Assembly: GCA_964020085.1 (NCBI GenBank)
Contig: CAXHUQ010001387.1
Location: 273,501 to 337,500, forward strand
Direction of reading: 5' to 3'
Length of the DNA: 64,000 nucleotides
From: Micromussa lordhowensis
Taxonomy: Eukaryota > Cnidaria > Anthozoa > Scleractinia > Lobophylliidae
In this document: positions 1-11,400 of the stretch, in pieces
Layout of the letters: every line of letters starts with the position of its first letter
How positions within the stretch are numbered: position 1 is the first letter of the stretch
Notes under the pieces: generated by a model
What the model was told of the DNA's origin: nothing
The model's database searches: none
Seen by the model: only the letters and a program-made list of their open reading frames with translations
Program-made: the position numbers and the translations under genes

Positions 1-41
1 AAATGGCCGATTTAGGTGTCCTTGCCAAATTTGTCATAACT

Positions 42-70
42 CGGCTCTGCGGACACTTATGGAGCCGCAG
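42..70. repeat. overlapping inverted repeats in the monomer
   Basis: CGGCTC (42-47) is complementary to GAGCCG (62-67), and CTGCGG (47-52) is complementary to CCGCAG (65-70). The two 6-bp stems share bases, so only one can form at a time. This is the most CpG-dense part of the unit. Three frequent variants change it: C42T breaks the outer pair of the first stem, G49T (CTCTTCGG copies) breaks the second, and C65G (GGAGGCGCAG copies) breaks both. The coordinates are for the first copy; the element recurs in each unit. Confidence 0.7.
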
Positions 71-81
71 TTTGCAGCAAA
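71..81. repeat. 11-bp palindrome TTTGCAGCAAA in the monomer
   Basis: This is a perfect dyad with 5-bp arms around a single A. It immediately follows the overlapping inverted repeats and is present in nearly every copy; occasional copies change it (for example TTTCCAG near 40998, 58737 and 63117, and CAGCACA near 16485, 31161 and 56114). No function is known to me. Confidence 0.7.
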
Positions 82-96
82 ATGTTGTGCTATGTT

Positions 97-111
97 TGCA
101 CTTCAAGTGCA
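97..111. repeat. 15-bp palindrome TGCACTTCAAGTGCA in the monomer
   Basis: This is a perfect dyad with 7-bp arms and one central base, repeated about every 219 bp through the array. The centre is usually C, but T-centred copies (for example near 6006, 20672, 32484, 34676, 45409 and 57013) and G-centred copies (for example near 1849, 4258, 20453, 24177 and 39496) are fairly common, and both leave the arms intact. Arm mutations exist too (for example GTGAATTC near 1638 and 5140, TTTGGAC near 23516, CAAGTCCA near 26592). The dyad could be a protein-binding site or a cruciform-forming element; that is a guess from symmetry only. Confidence 0.75.
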
Positions 112-183
112 TACTAATTAGGAGATGATGCCATTTGCGCCAGGGTGTTTTTGAAGCCCCTATAGTCGACATACTTTTTTGAG

Positions 184-214
184 CATTTTGCCTTGGTCCC
201 CCCTTGGCAAAATG
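184..214. repeat. 9-bp stem with 13-nt C-rich loop in the monomer
   Basis: CATTTTGCC (184-192) pairs perfectly with GGCAAAATG (206-214) across a 13-nt loop containing six consecutive C. It is the longest uninterrupted stem I found in the unit. The common G-to-C variant at unit position 214 (AATCTCAG instead of AATGTCAG) shortens the stem to 8 bp; both forms are abundant and interleaved. The loop also varies: the run of C is often shortened or has a T (GGTTCCCCC, CCCCTTTTGG). Confidence 0.7.
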
Positions 215-247
215 TCAGAAAATGGCCGATTTAGGTGTCCTTGCCAA
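204..247. repeat. inverted repeat spanning the monomer junction
   Basis: TTGGCAA (204-210) is complementary to TTGCCAA (241-247, unit positions 22-28 of the next copy), with 30 nt between them. It competes with the 184-214 hairpin because both use the GGCAA segment. It recurs at each junction between units. It may be incidental. Confidence 0.5.
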
Positions 248-1439
248 ATTTGTCATAACTCGGCTCTGCGGACACTTATGGAGCCGCAGTTTGCAGCAAA
301 ATGTTGTGCTATGTTTGCACTTCAAGTGCATACTAATTAGGAGATGATGCCATTTGCGCCAGGGTGTTTTTGAAGCGCCTATAGTCGGCCTACTTTTTTG
401 AGCATTTTGCCTTGGTCCCCCCTTGGCAAAATCTCAGAAAATGGCCGATTTAGGTGTCCTTGCCAAATTTGTCATAACTCGGCTCTGCGGACACTTATGG
501 AGCCGCAGTTTGCAGCAAAATGTTGTGCTATGTTTGCACTTCAAGTGCATACTAATTAGGAGATGATGCCATTTGCGCCAGGGTGTTTTTGAAGCCCCTA
601 TAGTCGGCCTACTTTTTTGAGCATTTTGCCTTGGTCCCCCCTTAGCAAAATGTCAGAAAATGGCCGATTTAGGTGTCCTTGCCAAATTTGTCATAACTCG
701 GCTCTGCGGACACTTATGGAGCCGCAGTTTGCAGCAAAATGTTGTGCTATGTTTGCACTTCAAGTGCATACTAATTAGGAGATGATGCCATTTCCTCCAG
801 GGTGTTTTTGAAGCCCCTATAGTCGGCCTACTTATTTGAGCATTTTGCCTTGGTCCCCCCTTGGCAAAATGTCAGAAAATGGCCGATTTAGGTGTCCTTG
901 CCAAATTTGTCATAACTCGGCTCTGCGGACACTTATGGAGCCGCAGTTTGCAGCAAAATGTTGTGCTATGTTTGCACTTCAAGTGCATACTAATTAGGAG
1001 ATGATGCCATTTGCGCCAGGGTGTTTTGAAGCCCCTATAGTCGGCCTACTTTTTTGAGCATTTTGCCTTGGTCCCCCTTAGCAAAATCTCAGAAAATGGC
1101 CGATTTAGGTGTCCTTGCCAATTTTGTCATAACTCGGCTCTGCGGACACTTATGGAGCCGCAGTTTGCAGCAAAATGTTGTGCTATGTTTGCACTTCAAG
1201 TGCATACTAATTAGGAGATGATGCCATTTGCGCCAGGGTGTTTTGAAGCCCCTATAGTCGGCCTACTTTTTTGAGCATTTTGCCTTGGTCCCCCTTAGCA
1301 AAATCTCAGAAAATGGCCGATTTAGGTGTCCTTGCCAATTTTGTCATAACTCGGCTCTGCGGACACTTATGGAGCCGCAGTTTGCAGCAAAATGTTGTGC
1401 TATGTTTGCACTTCAAGTGCATACTAATTAGGAGATGAT

Positions 1440-4400
1440 GCCATTTCCGCCAGGGTTTTTTTGAAGCCCCTCTAGTCGGCCTACTTATTTGAGCATTTTG
1501 CCTTGGTCCCCCCTTGGCAAAATGTCAGAAAATGGCCGATTTAGGTGTCCTTGCCAAATTTGTCATAACTCGGCTCTGCGGACACTTATGGAGCCGCAGT
1601 TTGCAGCAAAATGTTGTGCTATGTTTGCACTTCAAGTGAATTCTAATTAGGGGATGATGGCATTTGCGCCAGGGTGTTTTGAAGCCCCTATAGTCGGCCT
1701 ACTTTTTTGAGCATTTTGCCTTGGTCCCCCCTTGGCAAAATGTCAGAAAGTGGCCGATTTCGGTGTCCACGCAAATTTCTCATAACTCGGCTCTGCGGAC
1801 ACTTATGGAGCCGCAGTTTGCAGCAAAGCGTTTTCCTATGTTTGCACTTGAAGTGCATACTAATTAGAAGATGATGCCATTTGCGCGAGGGTGTTTTTGA
1901 AGCCCCTATAGTCGGCCTACTTTTTTGAGCAGTTTGCCTTGGTCCCCCCTTAGCAAAATGTCAGAAAATGGCCGATTTAGGTGTCCTTGCCAAATTTGTC
2001 ATAACTCTGCTCTGCGTACACTTATGGAGCCGCAGTTTGCAGCAAAATGTTGTGCTATGTTTGCACTTCAAGTGCATACAAACTAGGAGATGATGCCATT
2101 TGCGCCAGGGTGTTTTTGAAGCCCCTATAGTCGGCCTACTTTTTTGAGCATTTTGCCTTGGTCCCCCCTTGGCAAAATGTCAGAAAATGGCCGATTTAGG
2201 TGTCCTTGCCAAATTTGTCATAACTCGGCTCTGCGGACACTTATGGAGCCGCAGTTTGCAGCAAAATGTTGTGCTATGTTTGCACTTCAAGTGCATACTA
2301 ATTACGAGATGATGCCATTTGCGCCAGGGTGTTTTTGAAGCCCCTATAGTCGGCCTACTTTTTTGAGCATTTTGCCTTGGTCCCCCCTTGGCAAAATCTC
2401 AGAAAATGGCCGATTTAGGTGTCCTTGCCAAATTTGTCATAACTCGGCTCTGCGGACACTTATGGAGCCGCAGTTTGCAGCAAAATGTTGTGCTATGTTT
2501 GCACTTCAAGTGCATACTAATTAGGAGATGATGCCATTTGCGCCAGGGTGTTTTTGAAGCCCCTATAGTCGGCCTACTTTTTTGAGCATTTTACCTTGGT
2601 CCCCCCTTGGCAAAATCTCAGAAAATGGCCGATTTAGGTGTCCTTGCCAAATTTGTCATAACTCGGCTCTGCGGACACTTATGGAGCCGCAGTTTGCAGC
2701 AAAATGTTGTGCTATGTTTGCACTTCAAGTGCATACTAATTAGGAGATGATGCCATTTGCGCCAGGGTGTTTTTGAAGCCCCTATAGTCGACATACTTTT
2801 TTGAGCATTTTGCCTTGGTCCCCCCTTGGCAAAATGTCAGAAAATGGCCGATTTAGGTGTCCTTGCCAAATTTGTCATAACTCGGCTCTGCGGACACTTA
2901 TGGAGCCGCAGTTTGCAGCAAAATGTTGTGCTATGTTTGCACTTCAAGTGCATACTAATTAGGAGATGATGCCATTTGCGCCAGGGTGTTTTTGAAGCGC
3001 CTATAGTCGGCCTACTTTTTTGAGCATTTTGCCTTGGTCCCCCCTTGGCAAAATCTCAGAAAATGGCCGATTTAGGTGTCCTTGCCAAATTTGTCATAAC
3101 TCGGCTCTGCGGACACTTATGGAGCCGCAGTTTGCAGCAAAATGTTGTGCTATGTTTGCACTTCAAGTGCATACTAATTAGGAGATGATGCCATTTGCGC
3201 CAGGGTGTTTTTGAAGCCCCTATAGTCAGCCTAGTTTTTTGAGCATTTTGCCTTGGTCCCCCCTTAGCAAAATGTCAGAAAATGGCCGATTTAGGTGTCC
3301 TTGCCAAATTTGTCATAACTCGGCTCTGCGGACACTTATGGAGCCGCAGTTTGCAGCAAAATGTTGTGCTATGTTTGCACTTCAAGTGCATACTAATTAG
3401 GAGATGATGCCATTTCCGCCAGGGTGTTTTTGAAGCCCCTATAGTCGGCCTACTTATTTGAGCATTTTGCCTTGGTCCCCCCTTGGCAAAATGTCAGAAA
3501 ATGGCCGATTTAGGTGTCCTTGCCAAATTTGTCATAACTCGGCTCTGCGGACACTTATGGAGCCGCAGTTTGCAGCAAAATGTTGTGCTATGTTTGCACT
3601 TCAAGTGCATACTAATTAGGAGATGATGCCATTTGCGCCAGGGTGTTTTGAAGCCCCCATAGTCAGCCTACTTTTTTGAGCATTTTGCCTTGGTCCCCCC
3701 TTGGCAAAATGTCAGAAAGTGGCCGATTTCGGTGTCCTTGCCAAATTTGTCATAACTCGGCTCTGCGGACACTTATGGAGCCGCAGTTTGCAGCAAAATG
3801 TTTTCCTATGTTTGCACTTCAAGTGCATACTAATTAGGAGATGATGCCATTTGCGCCAGGGTGTTTTTGAAGCCCCTATAGTCGGCCTACTTTTTTGAGC
3901 ATTTTGCCTTGGTCCCCCCTTAGCAAAATGTCAGAAAATGGCCGATTTAGGTGTCCTAGCCAATTTTGTCATAACTCGGCTCTGCGGACACTTATGGAGC
4001 CGCAGTTTGCAGCAAAATGTTGTGCTATGTTTGCACTTCAAGTGCATACTAATTAGGAGATGATGCCATTTCCGCCAGGGTGTTTTTGAAGCCCCTCTAG
4101 TCGGCCTACTTATTTGAGCATTTTGCCTTGGTCCCCCCGTTGGCAAAATGTCAGAAAATGGCCGATTTAGGTGTCCTTGCCAAATTTGTCATAACTCGGC
4201 TCTGCGGACACTTATGGAGCCGCAGTTTGCAGCAAAGCGTTTTCCTATGTTTGCACTTGAAGTGCATACTAATTAGGAGATGATGCCATTTGCGCCAGGG
4301 TGTTTTTGAAGCCCCTATAGTCGGCCTACTTTTTTGAGCAGTTTGCCTTGGTCCCCCCTTAGCAAAATGTCAGAAAATGGCCGATTTAGGTGTCCTTGCC

Positions 4401-6990
4401 AAATTTGTCATAACTCTGCTCTGCGTACACTTATGGAGCCGCAGTTTGCAGCAAAATGTTGTGCTATGTTTGCAATTCAAGTGCATATAAACTAGGAGAT
4501 GATGCGATTTGCGCCAGGGTGTTTTTGAAGCCCCTATAGTCGGCCTACTTTTTTGAGCATTTTGCCTTGGTCCCCCCTTGGCAAAATGTCAGAAAGTGGC
4601 CGATTTCGGTGTCCTTGCCAAATTTGTCATAACTCGGCTCTGCGGACACTTATGGAGCCGCAGTTTGCAGCAAAATGTTGTGCTATGTTTGCACTTCAAG
4701 TGCATATAAACTAGGAGATGATGCGATTTGCGCCAGGGTGTTTTTGAAGCCCCTATAGTCGGCCTACTTTTTTGAGCATTTTGCCTTGGTCCCCCCTTAG
4801 CAAAATGTCAGAAAATGGCCGATTTAGGTGTCCTAGCCAATTTTGTCATAACTCGGCTCTGCGGACACTTATGGAGCCGCAGTTTGCAGCAAAATGTTGT
4901 GCTATGTTTGCACTTCAAGTGCATACTAATTAGGAGATGATGCCATTTCCGCCAGGGTGTTTTTGAAGCCCCTCTAGTCGGCCTACTTATTTGAGCATTT
5001 TGCCTTGGTCCCCCCTTGGCAAAATGTCAGAAAATAGCCGATTTAGGTGTCCTTGCCAAATTTGTCATAACTCGGCTCTGCGGACACTTATGGAGCCGCA
5101 GTTTGCAGCAAAATGTTGTGCTATGTTTGCACTTCAAGTGAATTCTAATTAGAGGATGATGGCATTTGCGCCAGGGTGTTTTGAAGCCCCTATAGTCGGC
5201 CTACTTTTTTGAGCATTTTGCCTTGGTCCCCCCTTGGCAAAATGTCAGAAAGTGGCCGATTTCGGTGTCCACGCAAATTTCTCATAACTCGGCTCTGCGG
5301 ACACTTATGGAGCCGCAGTTTGCAGCAAAGCGTTTTCCTATGTTTGCACTTGAAGTGCATACTAATTAGGAGATGATGCCATTTGCGCCAGGGTGTTTTT
5401 GAAGCCCCTATAGTCGGCCTACTTTTTTGAGCAGTTTGCCTTGGTCCCCCCTTAGCAAAATGTCAGAAAATGGCCGATTTAGGTGTCCTTGCCAAATTTG
5501 TCATAACTCTGCTCTGCGTACACTTATGGAGCCGCAGTTTGCAGCAAAATGTTGTGCTATGTTTGCACTTCAAGTGCATACAAACTAGGAGATGATGCGA
5601 TTTGCGCCAGGGTGTTTTTGAAGCCCCTATAGTCGGCCTACTTTTTTGAGCATTTTGCCTTGGTCCCCCCTTGGCAAAATGTCAGAAAATGGCCGATTTA
5701 GGTGTCCTTGCCAAATTTGTCATAACTCGGCTCTGCGGACACTTATGGAGCCGCAGTTTGCAGCAAAATGTTGTGCTATGTTTGCACTTCAAGTGCATAC
5801 TAATTAGGAGATGATGCCATTTGCGCCAGGGTGTTTTTGAAGCCCCTATAGTCAGCCTACTTTTTTGAGCATTTTGCCTTGGTCCCCCCTTGGCAAAATC
5901 TCAGAAAATGGCCGATTTAGGTGTCCTTGCCAAATTTGTCTAACTCGGCTCTGCGGACACTTATGGAGCCGCAGTTTGCAGCAAAATGTTGTGCTATGTT
6001 TGCACTTTAAGTGCATACTAATTAGGAGATGATGCCATTTGCGCCAGGGTGTTTTTGAAGCCCCTATAGTCGGCCTACTTTTTTGAGCATTTTACCTTGG
6101 TCCCCCCTTGGCAAAATCTCAGAAAATGGCCGATTTAGGTGTCCTTGCCAAATTTGTCATAACTCGGCTCTGCGGACACTTATGGAGCCGCAGTTTGCAG
6201 CAAAATGTTGTGCTATGTTTGCACTTCAAGTGCATACTAATTAGGAGATGATGCCATTTGCGCCAGGGTGTTTTTGAAGCCCCTATAGTCGACATACTTT
6301 TTTGAGCATTTTGCCTTGGTCCCCCCTTGGCAAAATGTCAGAAAATGGCCGATTTAGGTGTCCTTGCCAAATTTGTCATAACTCGGCTCTGCGGACACTT
6401 ATGGAGCCGCAGTTTGCAGCAAAATGTTGTGCTATGTTTGCACTTCAAGTGCATACTAATTAGGAGATGATGCCATTTGCGCCAGGGTTTTTTTGAAGCC
6501 CCTATAGTCGGCCTACTTTTTTGAGCATTTTGCCTTGGTCCCCCCTTGGCAAAATCTCAGAAAATGGCCGATTTAGGTGTCCTTGCCAAATTTGTCATAA
6601 CTCGGCTCTGCGGACACTTATGGAGCCGCAGTTTGCAGCAAAATGTTGTGCTATGTTTGCACTTCAAGTGCATACTAATTAGGAGATGATGCCATTTGCG
6701 CCAGGGTGTTTTTGAAGCCCCTATAGTCGGCCTACTTTTTTGAGCATTTTGCCTTGGTCCCCCCTTAGCAAAATGTCAGAAAATGGCCGATTTAGGTGTC
6801 CTTGCCAAATTTGTCATAACTCGGCTCTGCGGACACTTATGGAGCCGCAGTTTGCAGCAAAATGTTGTGCTATGTTTGCACTTCAAGTGCATACTAATTA
6901 GGAGATGATGCCATTTCCGCCAGGGTGTTTTTGAAGCCCCTATAGTCGGCCTACTTATTTGAGCATTTTGCCTTGGTCCCCCCTTGGCAA
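1440..6990 (+). repeat. 16-monomer higher-order repeat (shift about 3502 bp)
   Basis: About 1440-3490 recurs at about 4942-6990. Shared rare variants include a GAATTC-bearing copy (1638 and 5140), ACGCAAATTTCTC (about 1769 and 5271), GCAAAGCGTTTTCC (about 1825 and 5327), AACTCTGCTCTGCGTAC (about 2004 and 5506), ATTTTACC (2588 and 6089) and GTCGACATAC (2787 and 6288). The offset drops from 3502 to 3501 between 1638 and 2588 because of a one-base indel. The right half of the first block is also part of the 12-monomer repeat, so the two levels are nested. Confidence 0.75.
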
Positions 6991-8449
6991 AATGTCAGAA
7001 AGTGGCCGATTTCGGTGTCCTTGCCAAATTTGTCATAACTCGGCTCTGCGGACACTTATGGAGCCGCAGTTTGCAGCAAAATGTTTTCCTATGTTTGCAC
7101 TTCAAGTGCATACTAATTAGGAGATGATGCCATTTGCGCCAGGGTGTTTTTGAAGCCCCTATAGTCGGCCTACTTTTTTGAGCATTTTGCCTTGGTCCCC
7201 CCTTAGCAAAATGTCAGAAAATGGCCGATTTAGGTGTCCTAGCCAAATTTGTCATAACTCGGCTCTGCGGACACTTATGGAGCCGCAGTTTGCAGCAAAA
7301 TGTTGTGCTATGTTTGCACTTCAAGTGCATACTAATTAGGAGATGATGCCATTTGCGCCAGGTTGTTTTTGAAGCCCCTATAGTCGGCCTACTTTTTTGA
7401 GCATTTTGCCTTGGTCCCCCCTTAGCAAAATCTCAGAAAATGGCCGATTTAGGTGTCCTTGCCAATTTTGTCATAACTCGGCTCTGCGGACACTTATGGA
7501 GCCGCAGTTTGCAGCAAAATGTTGTGCCATGTTTGCACTTCAAGTGCATACTAATTAGGAGATGATGCCATTTCCGCCAGGGTGTTTTTGAAGCCCCTCT
7601 AGTCGGCCTACTTATTTGAGCATTTTGCCTTGGTCCCCCCTTGGCAAAATGTCAGAAAATGGCCGATTTAGGTGTCCTTGCCAAATTTGTCATAACTCGG
7701 CTCTGCGGACACTTATGGAGCCGCAGTTTGCAGCAAAATGTTGTGCTATGTTTGCACTTCAAGTGCATACTAATTAGGAGATGATGCCATTTGTGCCAGG
7801 GTGTTTTGAAGCCCCTATAGTCGGCCTAATTTTTTGAGCATTTTTCCTTGGTCCCCCCTTGGCAAAATGTCAGAAAGTGGCCGATTTCGGTGTCCTTGCC
7901 AAATTTCTCACAACTCGGCTCTGCGGACACTTATGGAGCCGCAGTTTGCAGCAAAATGTTTTCCTATGTTTGCACTTCAAGTGCATACTAATTAGGAGAT
8001 AATGCCATTTGCGCCAGGGTGCTTTTGAAGCCCCTATAGTCGGCCTACTTTTTTGAGCATTTTGCCTTGGTCCCCCCTTGGCAAAATCTCAGAAAATGGC
8101 CGATTTAGGTGTCCTTGCCAAATTTGTCATAACTCGGCTCTGCGGACACTTATGGAGCCGCAGTTTGCAGCAAAATGTTGTGCTATGTTTGCACTTCAAG
8201 TGCATACTAATTAGGAGATGATGCCATTTGTGCCAGGGTGTTTTGAAGCCCCTATAGTCGGCCTACTTTTTTGAGCATTTTTCCTTGGTCCCCCCTTGGC
8301 AAAATGTCAGAAAGTGGCCGATTTCGGTGTCCTTGCCAAATTTCTCACAACTCGGCTCTGCGGACACTTATGGAGCCGCAGTTTGCAGCAAAATGTTTTC
8401 CTATGTTTGCACTTCAAGTGCATACTAATTAGGAGATGATGCCATTTGC

Positions 8450-11400
8450 GCCAGGGTGTTTTTGAAGCCCCTATAGTCGGCCTACTTTTTTGAGCATTTT
8501 GCCTTGGTCCCCCCTTAGCAAAATGTCAAAAAATGGCCGATTTAGGTGTCCTAGCCAAATTTGTCATAACTCAGGTCTGCGGACACTTATGGAGCCGCAG
8601 TTTGCAGCAAAATGTTGTGCTATGTTTGCACTTCAAGTGCATACTAATTAGGAGATGATGCCATTTGCGCCGAGGTGTTTTGAAGCCCCTATAGTCGGCC
8701 TACTTTTTTGAGCATTTTGCCTTGGTCCCCCCTTGGCAAAATGTCAGAAAATGGCCGATTTCGGTGTCCTTGCCAAATTTCTCATAACTCGGCTCTGCGG
8801 ACACTTATGGAGCCGCAGTTTGCAGCAAATGTTTTGCTATGTTTGCACTTCAAGTGCATACTAATTAGGAGATGATGCCATTTGCGCCAGGGTGTTTTTG
8901 AAGCCCCTATAGTCGGCCTACTTTTTTGAGCATTTTGCCTTGGTCCCCCCTTAGCAAAATGTCAAAAAATGGCCGATTTAGGTGTCCTAGCCAAATTTGT
9001 CATAACTCAGGTCTGCGGACACTTATGGAGCCGCAGTTTGCAGCAAAATGTTGTGCTATGTTTGCACTTCAAGTGCATACTAATTAGGAGATGATGCCAT
9101 TTGCGCCGAGGTGTTTTGAAGGCCCTATAGTCGGCCTACTTTTTTGAGCATTTTGCCTTGGTCCCCCCTTGGCAAAATGTCAGAAAATGGCCGATTTCGG
9201 TGTCCTTGCCAAATTTCTCATACCTCGGCTCTGCGGACACTTATGGAGCCGCAGTTTGCAGCAAATGTTTTGCTATGTTTGCACTTCAAGTGCATACTAA
9301 TTAGGAGATGATGCCATTTGCGCCAGGGTGTTTTTGAAGCCCCTATAGTCGGCCTACTTTTTTGAGCATTTTTCCTTGGTCCCCCCTTGGCAAAATGTCA
9401 GAAAATGGCCGATTTAGGTGTCCTAGCCAAATTTGTCATAACTCGGCTCTGCGGACACTTATGGAGCCGCAGTTTGCAGCAAAATGTTGTGCTATGTTTG
9501 CACTTCAAGTGCATACTAATTAGGAGATGATGCCATTTGCGCCAGGGTGTTTTTGAAGCCCCTATAGTCGGCCTACTTTTTTGAGCATTTTGCCTTGGTC
9601 CCCCCTTGGCAAAATCTCAGAAAATGGCCGATTTAGGTGTCCTTGCCAAATTGGTCATAACTCGGCTCTGCGGACACTTATGGAGCCGCAGTTTGCAGCA
9701 AAATGTTGTGCTATGTTTGCACTTCAAGTGCATACTAATTAAAAGATGATGCCATTTGCGCCAGGGTGTTTTTTAAGCCCCTATAGTCGGCCTACTTTTT
9801 TGAGCATTTTGCCTTGGTCCCCACTTGGCAAAATGTCAGAAAATGGCCGATTTAGGTGTCCTTGCCAAATTTGTCATAACTCGGCTCTGCGGACACTTAT
9901 GGAGCCGCAGTTTGCAGCAAAATGTTGTGCTATGTTTGCACTTCAAGTGCATACTAATTAGGAGATGATGCCATTTGCACCAGGGTGTTTTTGAAGCCCC
10001 TATAGTCGGCCTATTTTTTTGAGCATTTTGCCTTGGTCCCCCCTTGGCAAAATCTCAGAAAATGGCCGATTTAGGTGTCCTTGCCAAATTTGTCATAACT
10101 CGGCTCTGCGGACACTTATGGAGCCGCAGTTTGCAGCAAAATGTTGTGCTATGTTTGCACTTCAAGTGCATACTAATTAGGAGATGATGCCATTTGCGCC
10201 AGGGTGTTTTTGAAGCCCCTATAGTCGGCCTACTTTTTTGAGCATTTTGCCTTGGTCCCATGTTGGCAAAATCTCAGAAAATGGCCGATTTAGGTGTCCT
10301 TGCCAAATTTGTCATAACTCGGCTCTGCGGACACTTATGGAGCCGCAGTTTGCAGCAAAATGTTGTGCTATGTTTGCACTTCAAGTGCATACTAATTAGG
10401 AGATGATGCCATTTGCACCAGGGTGTTTTTGAAGCCCCTATAGTCGGCCTACTTTTTTGAGCATTTTGCCTTGGTCCTCCCTTGGCAAAATCTCAGAAAA
10501 TGGCCGATTTAGGTGTCCTTGCCAAATTTGTCATAACTCGGCTCTGCGGACACTTATGGAGCCAAAGTTTGCAGCAAAATGTTGTGCTATGTTTGCACTT
10601 CAAGTGCATACTAATCAGGAGATGATGCCATTTGCGCCAGGGTGTTTTTGAAGCTCCTATAGTCGGCCTACTTTTTTGAGCAATTTGCCATGGTCCCCCG
10701 TTGGCAAAATCTCAGAAAATGGCCGATTTAGGTGTCCTTGCCAAATTTGTCATAACTCGCCTCTGCGGACACTTATGGAGCCGCAGTTTGCAGCAAAATG
10801 TTGTGCTATGTTTGCACTTCAAGTGCATACTAATTAGGAGATGATGCCATTTGCGCCAGGGTGTTTTTGAAGCCCCTATAGTCGGCCTACTTTTTTGAGC
10901 ATTTTGCCTTGGTCCCCCCTTGGCAAAATGTCAGAAAATGGCCGATTTAGGTGTCCTTGCCAAATTTCTCATAACTCGGCTCTGCGGACACTTATGGAGC
11001 CGCAGTTTGCATCAAAATGTTGTGCTATGTTTGCACTTCAAGTGCATACTAATTAGGAGATGATGCCATTTGCGCCAGGGTGTTTTTGAAGCCCCTATAG
11101 TCGGCCTACTTTTTTGAACATTTTGCCTTGGTCCCCCCTTGGCAAAATCTCAGAAAATGGCCGATTTAGGTGTCCTTGTCAAATTTGTCATAAATCGGCT
11201 CTGCGGACACTTATGGAGCCAGAGTTTGCAGCAAAATGTTGTGCTATGTTTGCACTTCAAGTGCATACTAATTAGGAGATGGTGCAATTTGCGCCAGGGT
11301 GTTTTTGAAGCCCCTATAGTCGGCCTACTTTTTTGAGCATTTTGCCTTGGTCCCCCCTTAGCAAAATGTCAAAAAATGGCCGATTTAGGTGTCCTAGCCA

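Larger units (their letters stand above)
1..219 (+). repeat. reference satellite monomer (unit coordinates 1-219)
   Basis: This copy is used as the unit coordinate system: unit position 1 is the first A of AAATGGCCGATT, and the next unit begins at 220. Hand count of the consensus gives A48 T70 G52 C49 (46% GC) and six CpG sites, about half the number expected from base composition. Landmarks are overlapping dyads at 42-70, palindromes at 71-81 and 97-111, a T5 run at 148-152, a T6 run at 175-180, and a hairpin at 184-214 whose loop carries a C6 tract. A 9-bp direct repeat, GCAAAATGT, lies at 77-85 and 207-215. Common variant sites are 214 (G or C, both frequent), 42 (C or T), 40 (C or A), 49 (G or T), 65 (C or G), 83 (T or A), 87 (G or T), 176 (T or A) and 181 (G or C). 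This particular copy has GTCGACATAC where the consensus has GTCGGCCTAC. Confidence 0.95.
1..3692 (+). repeat. 12-monomer higher-order repeat (shift 2622 bp)
   Basis: Bases 1 to about 1070 recur at 2623 to about 3692 with the same run of rare variants in the same order: GTCGACATAC (165 and 2787), GAAGCGCC (373 and 2995), a CCTTAGCAAAATG copy, a CTTATTTGAG copy, and a copy with one T missing from the T5 run. The two blocks differ at a few bases, for example GTCGGCCTAC versus GTCAGCCTAG at about 605 and 3227. After about 1070 the alignment breaks and the 16-monomer relationship takes over. Boundaries are by eye. Confidence 0.75.

Noticed and set aside
1..219. CENP-B box or similar known centromere protein site
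   Set aside because: The conserved bases of the CENP-B box (TTCG....A..CGGG) are not present in the consensus or in the TTCGG variant copies that I compared.
1..219. Satellite derived from a tRNA, 5S rRNA or SINE
   Set aside because: No pol III A-box or B-box-like sequence, A-rich tail or tRNA fold is visible in the unit.
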